Source: Galbula dea
Taxonomy: Eukaryota; Chordata; Aves; Piciformes; Galbulidae
NCBI GenBank assembly: GCA_013399015.1
Contig: VWZX01002936.1
Location: 1-64,000, forward strand
DNA length: 64,000 bases
Direction of reading: 5' to 3'
A program made the position numbers and the translations under genes. The number at the start of each line of letters is the position of its first letter. Positions within the stretch are counted from its first letter, which is position 1. The notes beneath the pieces were generated by a model. The model saw only the letters and a list, made by a program, of their open reading frames with translations. It was not told the DNA's origin and ran no database searches. Positions 47,500-59,116 of this stretch are shown piece by piece.

Positions 47500-48060
47500 A
47501 AGAGCATGGGTGACCCGGCTGGAGTTCCTCAGCAGTCTGTTCTGGGTTTGGCACTGTTCACTGGTTTTGGTGGTTTTTTTTCCTTTGCTTGTTTTTGTGA
47601 ATGACCTGAATGAAAGGATAGGGAGTATACTTAACAAATTAGCACCTAATACCAAACTCAGAGGGAGTAGAATTCCAGATGAACTGGATAAATTATAGAA
47701 AACACCATCCCACTCCCTTCCTCCCTGCCCACCATCCTGCCCCCTTAGAAGTGTAAGAACAGCAGATATGGGATACAGAATAGCCCTTCAGAAGAGAATG
47801 CTAGGAATTACTATGCTCTGTCCACTTGAACCTCAGTGCCAGAAACACCAGGCTTTAGTGAAAAATATTAACACTGTTAGGATGTACAAGGGAGATTTAT
47901 TTTTCTGTAAGAAAGGAGTCATCCTCCCACTCTACTTGTTGTGCTGCCAGGTGCACCATGCAGTAATGCATCTAGTTCAGTCTCCAGGCTCTCAGGAGGT
48001 TGCAAATGAGTCTCAGAGGTAGGTGAAATGATCTTGTAGGGCTAGAAAGAACAATGTTTG
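47500..48060 (+). pseudogene. Old diverged CR1-like LINE ORF2 remnant
   Basis: The first part preserves the LINE reverse-transcriptase region. The nucleotides from 47515 fit a GVPQQSVLGLALF peptide, and a frame then reads VFVNDLNERIGSILNKLAP and NTKLRG, matching the CR1 pattern of IFINDLD followed by SKFADDTKLGG. Further along, VILPLYLL (about 47920) corresponds to the CR1 VILPLYSAL block, and GGTGAAATGATCTTGTAGGGC near 48021 resembles the 3' UTR. The T-rich insertion around 47565-47595 and many frameshifts show strong decay. The exact LINE subfamily cannot be told and the middle part is barely recognisable. Confidence 0.68.
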
Positions 48061-48306
48061 CATAGACTTACAAAGATAAGGAGTTTTGGAGATGACATCA
48101 GCTTTTAGATGTATCAGGAAATATGTCTGCTTCCCTTGCCTTGTCTAGGGAAAAGAAGCAATATGCTGGAGTTACTGCAAGAAAGATTTGGCAAGGGATT
48201 GGGGAAAATGTCCTTGTGGTAAGCTATTTTTTTAAAAAACAAAACAAAAAACCCAAAACAAACCCCACTTTTGGCTCTTGGAGCATGCTATGGACACTGA
48301 GACAGA
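48061..48306. other. Unrecognised spacer
   Basis: No gene or clear repeat was seen between two old CR1 remnants. It contains an A-rich simple stretch at 48230-48270 (AAAACAAAACAAAAAACCC). Confidence 0.5.
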
Positions 48307-48525
48307 AATCATAGCATCATCACAGCACAGGTTGGAAAGGACCTTGAAGATTATCTGCTCTGACCTTTCATGGGAAAGAGAGCCTAGGTGAGATTATCTA
48401 GCCCACTCTTCAGTCATGTCTTGAAAACTACTAGTGATGATGTCTCTGCTACATCCACAGGGAGGTTGCTCCAGTGAATGATTGTTCTGACTGTAAAAAA
48501 TTTTCTTATTGTGCTGAAAACATAG
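48307..48525 (-). repeat. CR1 LINE, old 3' end fragment
   Basis: A minus-strand CR1 3' end is seen on the plus strand as ATCATAGCATCATCACAGC (degraded tail), AGGTTGGAAAGGACCTTGAAG, AGCCCACTCTTCAG, ACATCCACAGGGAGGTTGC and then TTTTCTTATTGTGCTGAAAA. Many substitutions and the broken tail indicate an old copy. It is close to, but in the opposite orientation from, the old ORF2 remnant at 47500-48060, so the two are separate insertions. Confidence 0.78.
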
Positions 48526-49900
48526 GTCTGTAATGTTATGGACCTATGACTTGTCTAACCCTGCCTTTGAAATAGCAAAAGCCTGAATGTCTTCATGTAT
48601 AAAAAGAAGATGGTGTTTTCTGTTTTGGGAGAAAAATGTCAGATGTATTGCATAGAATCTTTTGCCTTTTGCTGCTGTCTTGCACAACAGATTTTCCTAG
48701 AAGCTAATATCTGACAAAGCTCTTGCATGGTTGGGGGAGGAGAAGTACCCACAGATTACTGCATTAGGTTTCAGGTCTAACTTTGGTAGACCCTGAATGT
48801 TTCCATCTACTTTAGCTGTAGTTTAGATTTTCACCAGGTGTTTTTGAGAATAGCAATAACAACTACCAGATGAGGTAAACAAATGCTGCTTACCTCTACA
48901 TTTCAAGTCTGCATATTAATAAATATTGTATTCCCCTGGATTAAAATTAGACATCATTACTCAAACATGGCAATTGCAAAATGTATGATATATGTGAATT
49001 TTCATTTATTTTGTCCATTTTTGTTTGTCCAACTTTTAGGCTTTGTACAAACTGATGTTTTAGAAAGCTGCTTATATAAGCCATTCTTTTAATGAGGCTG
49101 GCCCAACGAGAAGCTAGCAGGGAAAAGCAATTAAATGACATTGCTAGCAGAGATGACAAAGATGGATCAAACTGTTCTGATAAGAATACTGATTAATCAT
49201 TCTATTTAACTATAAACTTGTGGAAGTTTAGATATTGCTCTTGTAATCTTCATGGGACAGGTGCCTTAACTTTAAGGAGTGATTAAGTGCTACAGCATGA
49301 AGGCTGCTCTGTTAATCATAATTTTCAGACTAACATGTGCCTAAATTGGTAATTTACTAAGTTATGAATACAGGAATTATTTTTCTCTGATTAAGAATAA
49401 TTAGTGCAAAGTTGTGTTGGCAATGTCCACCCAGTAATTCATCCTTATTTCTTTGTGACAGAATGTTTCAGTCTGCCTCTGGGAAGGAATGAGAAGGATA
49501 GAGTTGGAATGACAAAACCCAAAACCATAAGGAGGTCCTGGGCAGTGATGGCTTTGCAAACAAGCAGTTGGCTAATTGGACAGGGAGTGTGTCTGTGGAA
49601 GCTGCAGGCCTTTTTACATAGGAAGTGATGTATGTTGTTCTTAGGGCTCTGAAGGCTGCATCTTGGCCAGTTATCACTTCAAAGTAAGATGGAAAAATGA
49701 ATGTGTTTGTGCTTTGAGTATTAAGGTACCTAAAGTTTGCTTCTAACCAGTGTCCAATACAACTGGGTGTGCACATGCATCTTCTTGGTTTTGGGTCACG
49801 ATATCATCAATGTTTAATATTCAGATTCACAACTTCCATTAAGCACTTGCAAGTAATGAGACTGTTTTTCTGGTGTTGATTGAGCAAAACTCGAATACTT
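48526..49900. other. Unique AT-rich non-coding sequence
   Basis: No gene or repeat was recognised. The longest frame is 102 codons (49468-49776, minus), without a recognisable domain. Confidence 0.55.
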
Positions 49901-50470
49901 ACAGAATTATAAAATCATCATGGTTGGAAAAGACTTCTGAGATAGTCCAACTGTCCAACTACCACCATCATGCTCACCACTAAACCATGTCCCCAAGCAC
50001 CACATCTACACATTTTGTGAACTATTCCAGGGATGCTGATCCCACTGCCTCTAATGCCTGATAATTCAGTGAAGAAATCCTTCCTAATATCCAATTTGAA
50101 TCTTCCCTGGTGCAACTTAAAGCTGTTTTCTCTTGTCCTATCACTTGTTACCTAGGAGAAGAGACTGAGCCCCACCCCACTGTGACCTGATTTCAGGTAG
50201 TTGTAGAGAGTGAGAAGGTCCCCCTTGAGCCTCCTCTTCTTCAGATTAGACAACCCTTAGTTCCCTCAGTTGCTCCTCGTAACCCCTGTGCTTCATAAAC
50301 TTTGCTATCCTTCTTTGAACATGCTCCAAAGCTCAATGTCCTTCCTGTAGTGAGGGGCCCAAAACCGAAGAAAATACTTGAGATGTGACCTTACCAGGGC
50401 CGAGTACAGGGGAACAATAATTTCCCTAGTCCTTCTAGGCACATTATTTCCTTTCTTTATGAGTTCATGT
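49901..50470 (-). repeat. CR1 LINE, 3' part of an interrupted copy (outer element)
   Basis: A minus-strand CR1 is seen on the plus strand as ACAGAATTATAAAATCATCATGG (in part), TTGGAAAAGACTTC, CCACCATCATGCTCACC, ACTAAACCATGTCCC, then the C-terminal coding region (ATCCTTCCTAATATCCAATT, CCCTTGAGCCTCCTCTTC, TCAGTTGCTCCTCGTA, AGGGGCCCAAAACC). It then stops, is interrupted by a plus-strand CR1, and resumes at 50713. The reading frame is broken. Confidence 0.93.
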
Positions 50471-50713
50471 TGTGCCAGGGCAGGTTTAGATTAGATATTA
50501 GGAAAAATTTCTTCACCAAAAGAGTGGTGCAGTATTGGAATAAGCTGCCCATTGGAATAAGGAAGTGGTGGAGTCACCATCCCTGGAGGTTTTCAAAAAA
50601 TGGGTAGATATGGCACTTAGGGGGTGGTTTAGGGATAACAGGAGTGTAGGGTTATTGGTTGAGCTTGATGATCTTGAAGGTCTTTTCCAACTGTGATGAT
50701 GTTTCTATGTTTC
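50471..50713 (+). repeat. CR1 LINE nested inside an older CR1 (inner element)
   Basis: This is a plus-strand CR1 3' end of about 243 bp. It starts with TGTGCCAGGGCAGGTTTAG, followed by ATTAGATATTAGG, GTGGTGGAGTCACCATCCC, the 3' UTR (GAGCTTGATGATCTTGAAGG) and a tail TGATGTTTCTATGTTTCT. The outer minus-strand CR1 is colinear on its two sides (about 50470 and 50713), so this copy must have inserted later. No target-site duplication is evident. The left edge is uncertain by about 10 bases because both elements share short motifs. Confidence 0.92.
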
Positions 50714-50813
50714 TTGGCTACCTGGGCAAACTGCTGGCTCATGTTCAGCCAGCTGTTGACCAAGACCCCTAGGTCCTTTTCTGCTGAGCAGCATTCCAGC
50801 CACTCTGCTACTG
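50713..50813 (-). repeat. CR1 LINE, 5' part of the interrupted outer element
   Basis: The outer minus-strand CR1 resumes with CTTGGCTACCTGGGCAAAC, TGCTGGCTCATGTTCAGCC, AGCTGTTGACCAAGACCCC and TAGGTCCTTTTCTGC, which is the expected continuation of the segment ending near 50470. The plain match ends near 50813, where the element is truncated. Confidence 0.93.
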
Positions 50814-53800
50814 AAGACAAAAGAAGGGAAGGGCATGTTGGAGATGGAAATGGTGGATCTGTGTAAGAAGGAATTGGGACTTTGCTACATAACTTCAAGA
50901 AGTGTGTTCATCTTGGGGGCTAGGCTGCCCTGGGCAGTGGAGCTAGTCAGGTTGGCAGCAGGAAAAGAAGTCTGAAGTGGCCTGGCATGGCTATGTGCTG
51001 GGGTTTGTGAGGCCATGTGTGCTGCTGGAGCATGATTGCTGTGCCTGAAGCAGGGCAGGGGCTGCATGGAGCTGCTCAGAGCTGTGTGGCACAGGGCTTT
51101 TCCCTACTGTCTGGGTTTTATGTTCACAAGGTATAAAGAATCAGACTAACACTTTAATAAAAGTTAATGACTTTTGGAGCACAGTGTCAGACCTTGATCA
51201 AGCAAGGCCAGGACCGAGTCCTGCAGATGCTCCCTGAGCCCTTCCCTTGCTTCACACCCAGGCCCTACCCTGGCTATGCTGTACACAGGTCAGTATTGTG
51301 GTGCTGACTACTTTACTCTCACTTTTGCTTTTTAATCTCCTCTTTGTCACAAGCTGCTGCTTTTCCTTGGTCACAGGTAGGTCATGGAGGCTTTCTCGGT
51401 ATGTTTGCATCTGCAGAGCTCCCTCGCGGAGGTGCACAGGGAGGATTTTCTGCCAGTGCCGTTCTGCACCACGAGCAGGGCTGTGATGCCTTCTCACTGC
51501 CAGGGTAATTAAGAATGCTAACCTGACCCCCATAAAAGCACAGAAATGAAATAGCTCCCATCTCTAAGAATCCACTTGAAGAAGTGAGGGAAGAAATACT
51601 AATGAGTGTTGCTGTCATTTTCCCTACTTCAAGAGCAGTACAGGCGAGATTGTTCCAGAAGGTTCCCAAACATCCCCAAAATATGATGTAAAATCAATTA
51701 AGAGCCATATAAATGATTTAAAAACTGAAAGTGCTTATCTGATCCATAGGAATAATTATTAAATTGGGTTGTACCAGGAAATGGTTTTGTTTTCTTAGTG
51801 TAATAAGTGAAGAAAAATAAGAAATTTTGAATTGTGAATTTTTTTTTTTTTTTCTTCTCTGTATGCAAAGCTTCTAGAAATAGTTAATGCTTTACTTGGA
51901 TGATTCCTAACCTCCTTGTGAGCAATGCTTGGAAAAATATTGTTAAAAGTTCAAAATTTGTGAAGGCTGAGTTTACAGATATGATTTGAATCATGATCTC
52001 TGTTATTTCAAAGACATCCTTTTTTCTTTGAGATCTTGCTTGCTTATTTTACTTTCATAATCCCTCTCAGATTCCAATATTTGTGTTCTGCTTGTTCTGA
52101 CTTATTGGCCTCCTTTCACAACAGCTGCATTAGAGGGTTTCTTTAAGCCTTTGCTCTATTTTTCAGAACTGCTTGTCTTCCTCTCACTTTGTTCTGTGTA
52201 CTGCATTAGACAAAGTATGAATTCCTTTCTGACTAGAAAGAAAGATCCAAGACTTAGAAGGCACCAGATGGTGGCACTGGTCTTTCACATCTGACAAGTC
52301 TGGATCTTGCAGTGAATTCTAAGAAGCTTTATGCATGTTGTACTGCATGCCTGCCTAATTTTTTCTTTTTCAAGCTGCATAGTTGGAAAGTGGAAGGTGA
52401 CATATTTTTAAGCTTATCTTTAGAGAGCTTCTAGAGAAGGTGAGATATGTATCTAAGGGAGTAGAAAGGATAAACCTGGCAATATCTAAGCATCACTAAT
52501 ACTGTTATTTTCTGTACCTGTATCATGCCATTAAATTTCAATTGAAATTAGGAGTAGCTTGAATGCTAGCTGAGCTAGGCCAGCTTAAACCAGATGAGGC
52601 TGTAGTTGTGATTCCTAAAATCAGATGTGTATCTTATTTTCAGTCTTAACTGAATCTTTACAAATGCTGCATGTGTAGCTCTTAATAGCTACTGTTTTTC
52701 TGACTATAGCAGATAGTAGCTCCATAGTGATATTATAGTTATTTGCTTTGTATTCCTGAAATCTTTCCTTTGATGTTTTCAGAGTATGCAGAACAATATT
52801 CTGTTTCTCTGCTTTAAGGAGGAATGGCTGGATAAAATTGTATTTGAAAGAGAGAATGAAGTCTTGAATTCCATATGAAATGTTTTGTTTGAGAAATATA
52901 GACCAAACCCCACATTTCTTGCTTCTGGAAATGAATCCTTGAAGCCTGTGCTGTGATACTTTCTTGTCTGGGCACAAACTGTGCCAGAAGACAGCACCTT
53001 CAGATGTTCTTATTTTGCACCCATCACTTCAACATAGGCAAAAGCTGATTATGAACAACAAACAGTGAAGTGGCTAAATTCTTTAGCAGTGTTGTACTCA
53101 GTGAAAGAGTTGATCTATGGATACCACCTGTTAGTCCTGAGGCTCACACAGCAGCTGTAATGTAAACTCTAACCAGTCTTATGTGAAAACATGGCAACAG
53201 AAAATTTGCTGCTTGTCTATGCTCCTCCATCATCTGCAGAGCAAACATTCACACTGAGGAATGTCCCAGCTCTACCAAAGAGGCAGGACATGGGACAAGC
53301 AGCCTTGGGTTTCATCCACAAAGGGAAGTGAGCTCTGAACCCCTAAGGTGCGTTTTTTTTCAGTGATGCTATCAACACACCTAGTCTTCAGGCAATTAAA
53401 ATCTTGATGGCTTGAGCAAAAGCAAGATGAATTGGAGAAGTTCAGATATGGTGCCCTGTTTGAGTTCAGGAGAAATTAACTGCCTTCCAGAACCACCTGT
53501 GAGCATGGCTTCGGGATGTTGTAGTTGTTTGTTTTTCCTTATATCTTGAATAAAGTGATGGTGAATTTTTTAAAGTGATCATAGTCTCTACACTGGAATG
53601 CATTCCTTGATTACTGAAAGAAAAAAAAGTTAAAATGCAGCTGTCTTCACAGAGCATGCAGTCTTTCTTCACATATCTTTGGGGAATTTAGGCTTCCTAC
53701 CTATGCAAGGTTTAGTTCACATTTGATCTATCACAGCTCTAGCACATAGTTTAGTTTTATAATAAAATTTTGACCTTCACTCTGAAATCAGATTTCTCAC

Positions 53801-53901
53801 TGAATTACTGGGTGTTTTTTATATTTTAAGTCAAACTACATTGCCTCATCTGAAATAGCTACAACAGCCCCTGTTTGTCCCATCAGATGCAACTGTTACT
53901 T
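50814..53901. other. Unique non-coding tract with a small GC-richer patch
   Basis: No gene or mobile element was recognised. The part 50920-51540 is less AT-rich than average and has a small CpG cluster around 51395-51475. Frames there (79 codons plus, 93-95 codons minus) overlap on both strands and show no domain. A 118-codon minus frame at 52621-52977 is also without similarity. A T15 run lies at 51839-51853. Confidence 0.5.
51839..51853. repeat. Poly-T run (15 bases)
   Basis: A homopolymer of T follows GAATTGTGAA and precedes CTTCTCTG. It is simple sequence with no attached retroelement visible. Confidence 0.85.
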
Positions 53902-53997
53902 ATCACAGAATCATAGGATCATTATGGTTGGAGAGGACCCTCAAGATCGTCAAGTCCAAGGGATAGCCCTACACTACTCTTGTCCCTAAATCATGTT
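53902..53997 (-). repeat. CR1 LINE, short 3' end fragment
   Basis: A minus-strand CR1 tail and 3' UTR are seen on the plus strand as ATCACAGAATCATAGGATCAT, here in parts ATCACAGAATC and ATAGGATCAT, then TATGGTTGGAGAGGACCC, TCAAGATCGTCAAGTCCAAG and TGTCCCTAAATCATG. Only about 95 bp is kept. It has a related but different 3' UTR from the copy at 56637, so more than one CR1 subfamily is present. Confidence 0.9.
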
Positions 53998-55141
53998 GAT
54001 GATTAGGAGAGAACCAGTAAAAACTGAAGTGTTGAAATCAGTGAGAATGTTATTCTGCTGTTGGAAAGTCTGCATGCTGGGAAAGATTAGTGACTTTTTT
54101 TTACTTAAATATGTTTCAAAGTTTTAGTTTGAAGAAACTATAGACCATGGTTCAAAATAGAGCCTGAAAGTTGTGATGTGAAATTACAGAATGTCTGTGT
54201 AAACTGTACTTTTCAGCTGACAGAGTTTAATAGCCACTATTATACATTTTTGCTTTCTTAGCAGCACCTGACATTCTGTGGAGTCAGGCCTTTATCAGGC
54301 ACTTGAAAAATAGTTTTTCCACTTTTATTTTATTATCACAACTTCCTCTCCTTTTGTACCCTAACATGACTTCTGCTGTGAACAGTTAAGAGACAGAATA
54401 GTCATTCTTGATGGTGTTTGTGATATATTTGCAAGCTGGGGTCCTGACAGATGGTATAGTATTAATATTGAATTGAACTGTTTGACCTGAACTAAGGTTT
54501 AATGGCTGCTTATTTTTTTTTAAGTAATTTGCTTTTGGGCTTTTTTTTGTTTGTTTTATTTTCTTTTGTTTTTTTTGTTGTTTTGGCTTTTTGTGGTTTG
54601 TTTTTTTTTCCCCTCAGAGGGAAATGCAGCAATCCTAAGCTGGTTGTGTGTAGCAACTGTCCTTCTGATTTCAGTTAAAGGTTAAAGTACTTTTATAATC
54701 AGACTTGTAAAAGTAAGATAAATGGTTACTGTTTTCATCTTAGCTGAAGTCATTAAACTTCTTTGTCAATGTACAGGTATTGCATCCTCTTACTCTTCTT
54801 GTATTGAGTGGGATATGTAGGCATCAAAGTAAGTATAAATGAATCCAAGGAACTTACGTTGTGGCTTCCTACTGTTGCAATAAAACAATTTTTAGATTTA
54901 ATGTTCATTTCAACAGTTCATTTCTCACTGTTGAATCAGGGACCTGGAAATTGTTTTTGAGACACTGTGGTGGGCAGATGTGGTGCAGGGAAAAGCAACC
55001 ATAATATTCTTACAGAAGGGGAGAAATCCTAGGGTGCCACTTACCTGCTTAACCTGAAGAATTAATCTTTGTCAGCAATGATAAGAGAAGGAGATAAGTA
55101 GTAGTCCACCCTGATGCAATTTGTTCTTTGTAAACTCATCT
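53998..55141. other. Unique AT-rich non-coding sequence with a T-rich tract
   Basis: No gene was recognised. The tract at 54511-54614 is dominated by T and TG/TTG words, giving simple low-complexity sequence. The rest is ordinary AT-rich DNA. Confidence 0.55.
54511..54614. repeat. T-rich low-complexity tract
   Basis: About 100 bases are mostly T, with interspersed G (TTTTTTTTGTTTGTTTTATT, then TTTTGTTGTTTTGGC). No unit length is regular enough to call a microsatellite. Confidence 0.8.
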
Positions 55142-55215
55142 GACCTCCTTCTCCTTTAATAGTAACTTCAGTAAAGCTTTTGACATCCTATGTAAGATTT
55201 TTCTGAAATTTGCTG
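55142..55215 (+). pseudogene. Very old CR1 reverse-transcriptase scrap
   Basis: The plus-strand bases AACTTCAGTAAAGCTTTTGAC encode NFSKAFD, the CR1 RT catalytic-palm region DFSKAFD, followed by a diverged continuation (KIFLKFA). Only about 75 bases resemble CR1, and neither the upstream nor the downstream part is clear. A chance match of this length is possible but less likely, given that the codon order agrees with the family. Confidence 0.5.
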
Positions 55216-56636
55216 TAGCAATCTGGAAATTCTCATAAAATAACTATAGCTAGATAACAGCTTTAACTGAAGTGGTGACCAGTAAATGTTTTGGCTTCTG
55301 ACCTGACCCAGCTGGAAAGTCTATGGAGTGGTAGGAGAGATGGCTTGAGAGTGTGCCTGATGAGAAAAAGTGGCCAGACAAATGAAGACAGAGGGTGGTG
55401 GAGTGATTGAGTGGGGAGAGGATGCTGAAAATTGATTTTTGAAAGCAGAACAATTTCATTTGTTCCATTTATCTGTAGTGGTTAGGACAAAAAGCTAAAA
55501 AGCCAAATTTCAGCAAGAAAGATGCAAGATAAAGGTTGAGAACGTGCTAGCAGCAAGACAGCACAAGGACAGAGTGCCTGGGAAGGTGTGAGTTCTCCAC
55601 TGTCTTAAATCTTCAAGCTAGATAAAAACCTGTCAGTAAGGACATTCCTTTTAACTTAGTTTTGGTGATAGGAAACAGAGAGGCTACATTCTGCCTTCCA
55701 GGCAAATCATTAGTGCAGCAGAAAACAAAGAATTAGAAGTATTTTTATATTCTTCTTATAGGCAAATTCTGTAGTTATTTAAATAATGTGGAGTAAGATG
55801 ACTCTGAAAGAGGAATTGAAACAGCCCACAAGTTAGTCTCTGTCTTGAGAAGAAAATGTTTGTGAACCTGCTCTGCTTTAAACAAATCCCTGAAGGAAAT
55901 TAATGTGTTGAAGTGGTCTCTACTTAAAACCAGAAAATCACAAAATCGTTCTGTCAGGAGTATTCTGTCATTACTTATGAGGTTTTTTTCCTTTTCTACA
56001 TGAAGAAGGTAACTGGCAGATAAAAGGATTCCTCAAATAGGATGTTTTTCTACTTTATATTCTTGCAAGTAAGACCTGACTTCTATTCTGTGTAAAGTGT
56101 TTGTGGTTCTATTTGCTTTCTTAGCTATCCTTAATATACAAGAATGTTGGCCCTTATTCAAAATTTAATCCAAGGAAAGGCACATAATACTTGAACTCAT
56201 CATGTATCTTAGTTTAGAAACACCTGCATACATGGAGACTCACTTTTGTGAGTTCTAGGCATGATTAGTTTTTGCATGAGGTTGTAAGTAAGTGGGTATG
56301 AAAGCTAGCATTTTTTTCACACTATTACTGATTTTTGGCTGCTCTGTTTATGCAGTGAGTTACTTAACTGAGTGGGCAGTAGCAAAACTTGCACTTTTAA
56401 TGCCTACAGCTCTTGCATTTTCACTGATGAATGTGTATTGAGCCCATATAGGTATGCTTTGTTACTGTGGATGTAGTTTAAAAATGGCAACCAAGTCAGT
56501 ACTTCTGTTGGCACTTGAAAATACTTAAAAGCTGAAAAGGAGGGAGGAGAGAGTATTTTTACTTCTAACAATGACCAATATAATTGTTAATATTACCACT
56601 ATGGGCACAGTGACCTGAAACTTACTGGGAGAAGAT
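55216..56636. other. Unique AT-rich non-coding sequence
   Basis: No gene or repeat was recognised. Open frames are 72 codons or less. Confidence 0.55.
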
Positions 56637-56735
56637 ATCACAGAATCACAGAATGTTAGGAGTTGGAAGGGACCTGGAAAGATCAGTCCAACCCCCCTGC
56701 CAGAGCAGGATTCCCTAGACCAGGTCACACAGAGA
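56637..56735 (-). repeat. CR1 LINE, short 3' end fragment
   Basis: A minus-strand CR1 3' end is seen on the plus strand as ATCACAGAATCACAGAATG, TTAGGAGTTGGAAGGGACC, TCCAACCCCCCTGCCAGAGC and AGGATTCCCTAGACCAGGTC, ending at CACACAGAGAAGC. It belongs to the same general 3' UTR type as the copies at 30769 and at the tail of the SINE-like element at 20875. A deletion of about seven bases is present after GAAAGATC. Whether it is a truncated LINE or a SINE tail lacking its head cannot be decided. Confidence 0.94.
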
Positions 56736-57673
56736 AGCTGGAAATGGACTGTGCATTGACTTCAGCCAGATCAGGGGTATGATCAGGTGCTGTCTAAGCT
56801 TTTCAGCAGAGGCAGCATGGCATTTCTATTTTCCCTGGTGCTTGTGCTTTAACTCATTTTTCTTTTTTTTTCACTCAGATGTTAAACTTCAGCTCAGACA
56901 TTTCATGTTTTACTGCCTGAAAGTATTGTAGATGGGGCTGGGTGTTGATACAAGGGGGTGATCAAGAAGTTGAAAAGGTGCTGCCAGGGGACAAGGGCTC
57001 TAGTCTATGGGGATAACTTTTCTCTAGGGCCTGTGGTTATATTCAGTGTGTTTGAGCCTCATTTATGGTTGCAAGAAGTGTCAAATTGGAGTGTTTTGAT
57101 CAGCATATACTTAATTTGGACTAAAAAGCTATTGCTCTGTCATGTAGCAAGAAGGCAAGTGGATATAGAATGATGTGTTTTGGCTTCCAGCTGGGAGGCC
57201 TGAGTTTGTGTTAAGTTAAACCTAGCTACCTGGTTTACTTCCTCTCATCTAAAACACTTAGCAAATGGGTTGTACTGTCTGCCAGATATAACCATATTAA
57301 GTCTGTTTGTCTTATGAGCACTTGATGCAATTTTAAGATTCTAAGAAGATGGATCCCAAAAAGATATCATATGAAAATCGATAGTTCTTTCCTATGTCAT
57401 ATTGTTTATGAGCTAGAAGCAGAAAGAAAGTTCAGTGGAGCAGGGCTAAGATCAATAACTCTGTGAATTTTAATTGGACCTTCTTTTACTACTATCTGAG
57501 TGCAGTCTGCTTTTAACCTTCTAAGAGTATGATTCTAGAATCTTTGAAAAATACTGAATTCTCCATCCTTGGTTCCATTAGAACCACTTGTGGACTACCT
57601 TATACAGAAAGTGGAAAGAAGGGAATTGAAGAGTAACTTGATTCTGACTACTGCTATAATTTAAAATAACTTC
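56736..57673. other. Unique non-coding sequence
   Basis: No gene or repeat was recognised. The longest frame is 71 codons at 56958-57173 (plus), with no recognisable domain. Confidence 0.55.
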
Positions 57674-58482
57674 ATAGAACAGTTTAGGTTGAAAGGGACC
57701 TTTAAAGGTCATCTAGCCCAACCATCCCTGCAATGAGCAGGGACATCTTTTACTAGATCAAGTTGCTCAGAGCTCTGACCAACCTCACCTTGAAAACCCC
57801 TGGCTGTGTGACATCTCCCACCTCTCTGGACAACCTGTTCCAGTGTTTCACCAGTGTCATTGTGAAAAATTTCCTCCTTAAATGTTGTCTAAGTCTCCTC
57901 TCTTAGTTTAAAAATATTTCCACTTGTCCTGTCTTTACAGGCCCTAGTAAATAGTTTATCCTCATCTTTCTTGTTAAGTATTGATTAAGTACTTAAAGGC
58001 TGTGATAAGGTCTCCCCAGAGCCTTCTTTTCTTGAGGCTGAACAACCACAACTCTCTCAGCCTTCCTCATAGCAGAGGTTCTCCATCCCTCCTGATAATT
58101 CTTCTGGCTCTACTCTGGACCTGCTCTAATGTGTCCATGTTTGTATTATGCTGAGAGTCCCAGTGCTGAATGCAGCACAGTAGATAAGGTCTCGTCAGTG
58201 CAGAGAAGAGGGGCAAAATCACCTCCCTTGACCTACTGACCATGTTGCTTTTGATTTAGCCCAGGATAATGTTGGCCTTCTGGGCTGCAAGTGTACATTG
58301 CCAGACCATGTCCAGCTGTTCATCCACCAGTGTCTCCAAGTCCTCTCCACAGGGCTGCTCTCAAGCCCTTCATCCCCCAGTACGTATCTGTGCTTGGGAC
58401 TGCCATGACCCAAGTGCAGGACCTTGCTCTTGGCTTTGTTGAACCTCATGGAGTTCTCACAGGCCTGAGAAGTGGTCCTGGA
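57674..58482 (-). pseudogene. CR1 LINE, 800-bp 3' half with ORF2 C-terminus
   Basis: A minus-strand CR1 runs from the 3' UTR (plus-strand view: TAGGTTGAAAGGGACC, TTAAAGGTCATCTAGCCCAA, CCATCCCTGCAATGAGCAGG) through the C-terminal coding part (CTGGACAACCTGTTCCAGTG, AAGGTCTCCCCAGAGCC, AATTCTTCTGGCTCTACTC) to the segment encoding FNKAKSKVLHLGHGSPK and GLESSPVERT. It is colinear with the copies at 34599 and 38446 but more diverged, with several frame breaks. The terminal tail repeats are reduced to a remnant. It is truncated within the RT C-terminal domain. Confidence 0.95.
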
Positions 58483-59116
58483 CTTTTCCATCATTTTGGT
58501 TTCCTATTTAAGTTTGGTTAATATAGTCCTCTTTTTACTGTTATTTTATCTTTGCACATAGTCCTTGTTTTCAGTCTAAGTGAGTTTTCCTACATTTTTC
58601 CCCTACTTTACATGTGTATACTTGGTGTCACCTTACTTTACAATGTAATTCTCATGTATGCAGTGAGCTAATAATATTGCCTTCTCTGTGGACTCTGTAT
58701 GGAGTGTGGAGGTGATCATAAAGAAAATATGTCCATATTGCCTCATAAAGAAACAGCCTTCTCTTTTCTCACTTTCGTCTATCCTCTTACTCTGATTGGA
58801 AATGATGGTGGCCAAAATAAGTTTGTGCTTCCTTTTTCAGCCATCCATATGAAAAACCTCTTCAGAAATGCTCTTAGTAACTTTCCCATGTCCTTTTGCT
58901 TTCATCCCCTATAAATCTGCAGAGCCAGATAAGTCTCTTTCCTACAGAACTCACACTGGGATCATTGTCAGTGTGGCTTCTCCTTCACTATTTCTGTCTC
59001 AGGTCTGATATATGTTGATTTTTATATTGCCCTACGCTTTCCCCAAATCCTCTTGGTGAAGCAATACTGTATAATGGCAGCATGGTGATGTTAAAGGGAG
59101 GGAGATCCTTGACAGC
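58483..59116. other. Unique AT-rich non-coding sequence
   Basis: No gene or repeat was recognised between the CR1 copy and the LTR. A candidate target-site duplication ACAGC lies at its right end (59112-59116). Confidence 0.5.

Noticed and set aside
47510..47698. A small 62-codon gene
   Set aside because: Its second half matches the LINE reverse-transcriptase pattern (NDLNERIGSILNKLAP), so it is a remnant of a retroelement.
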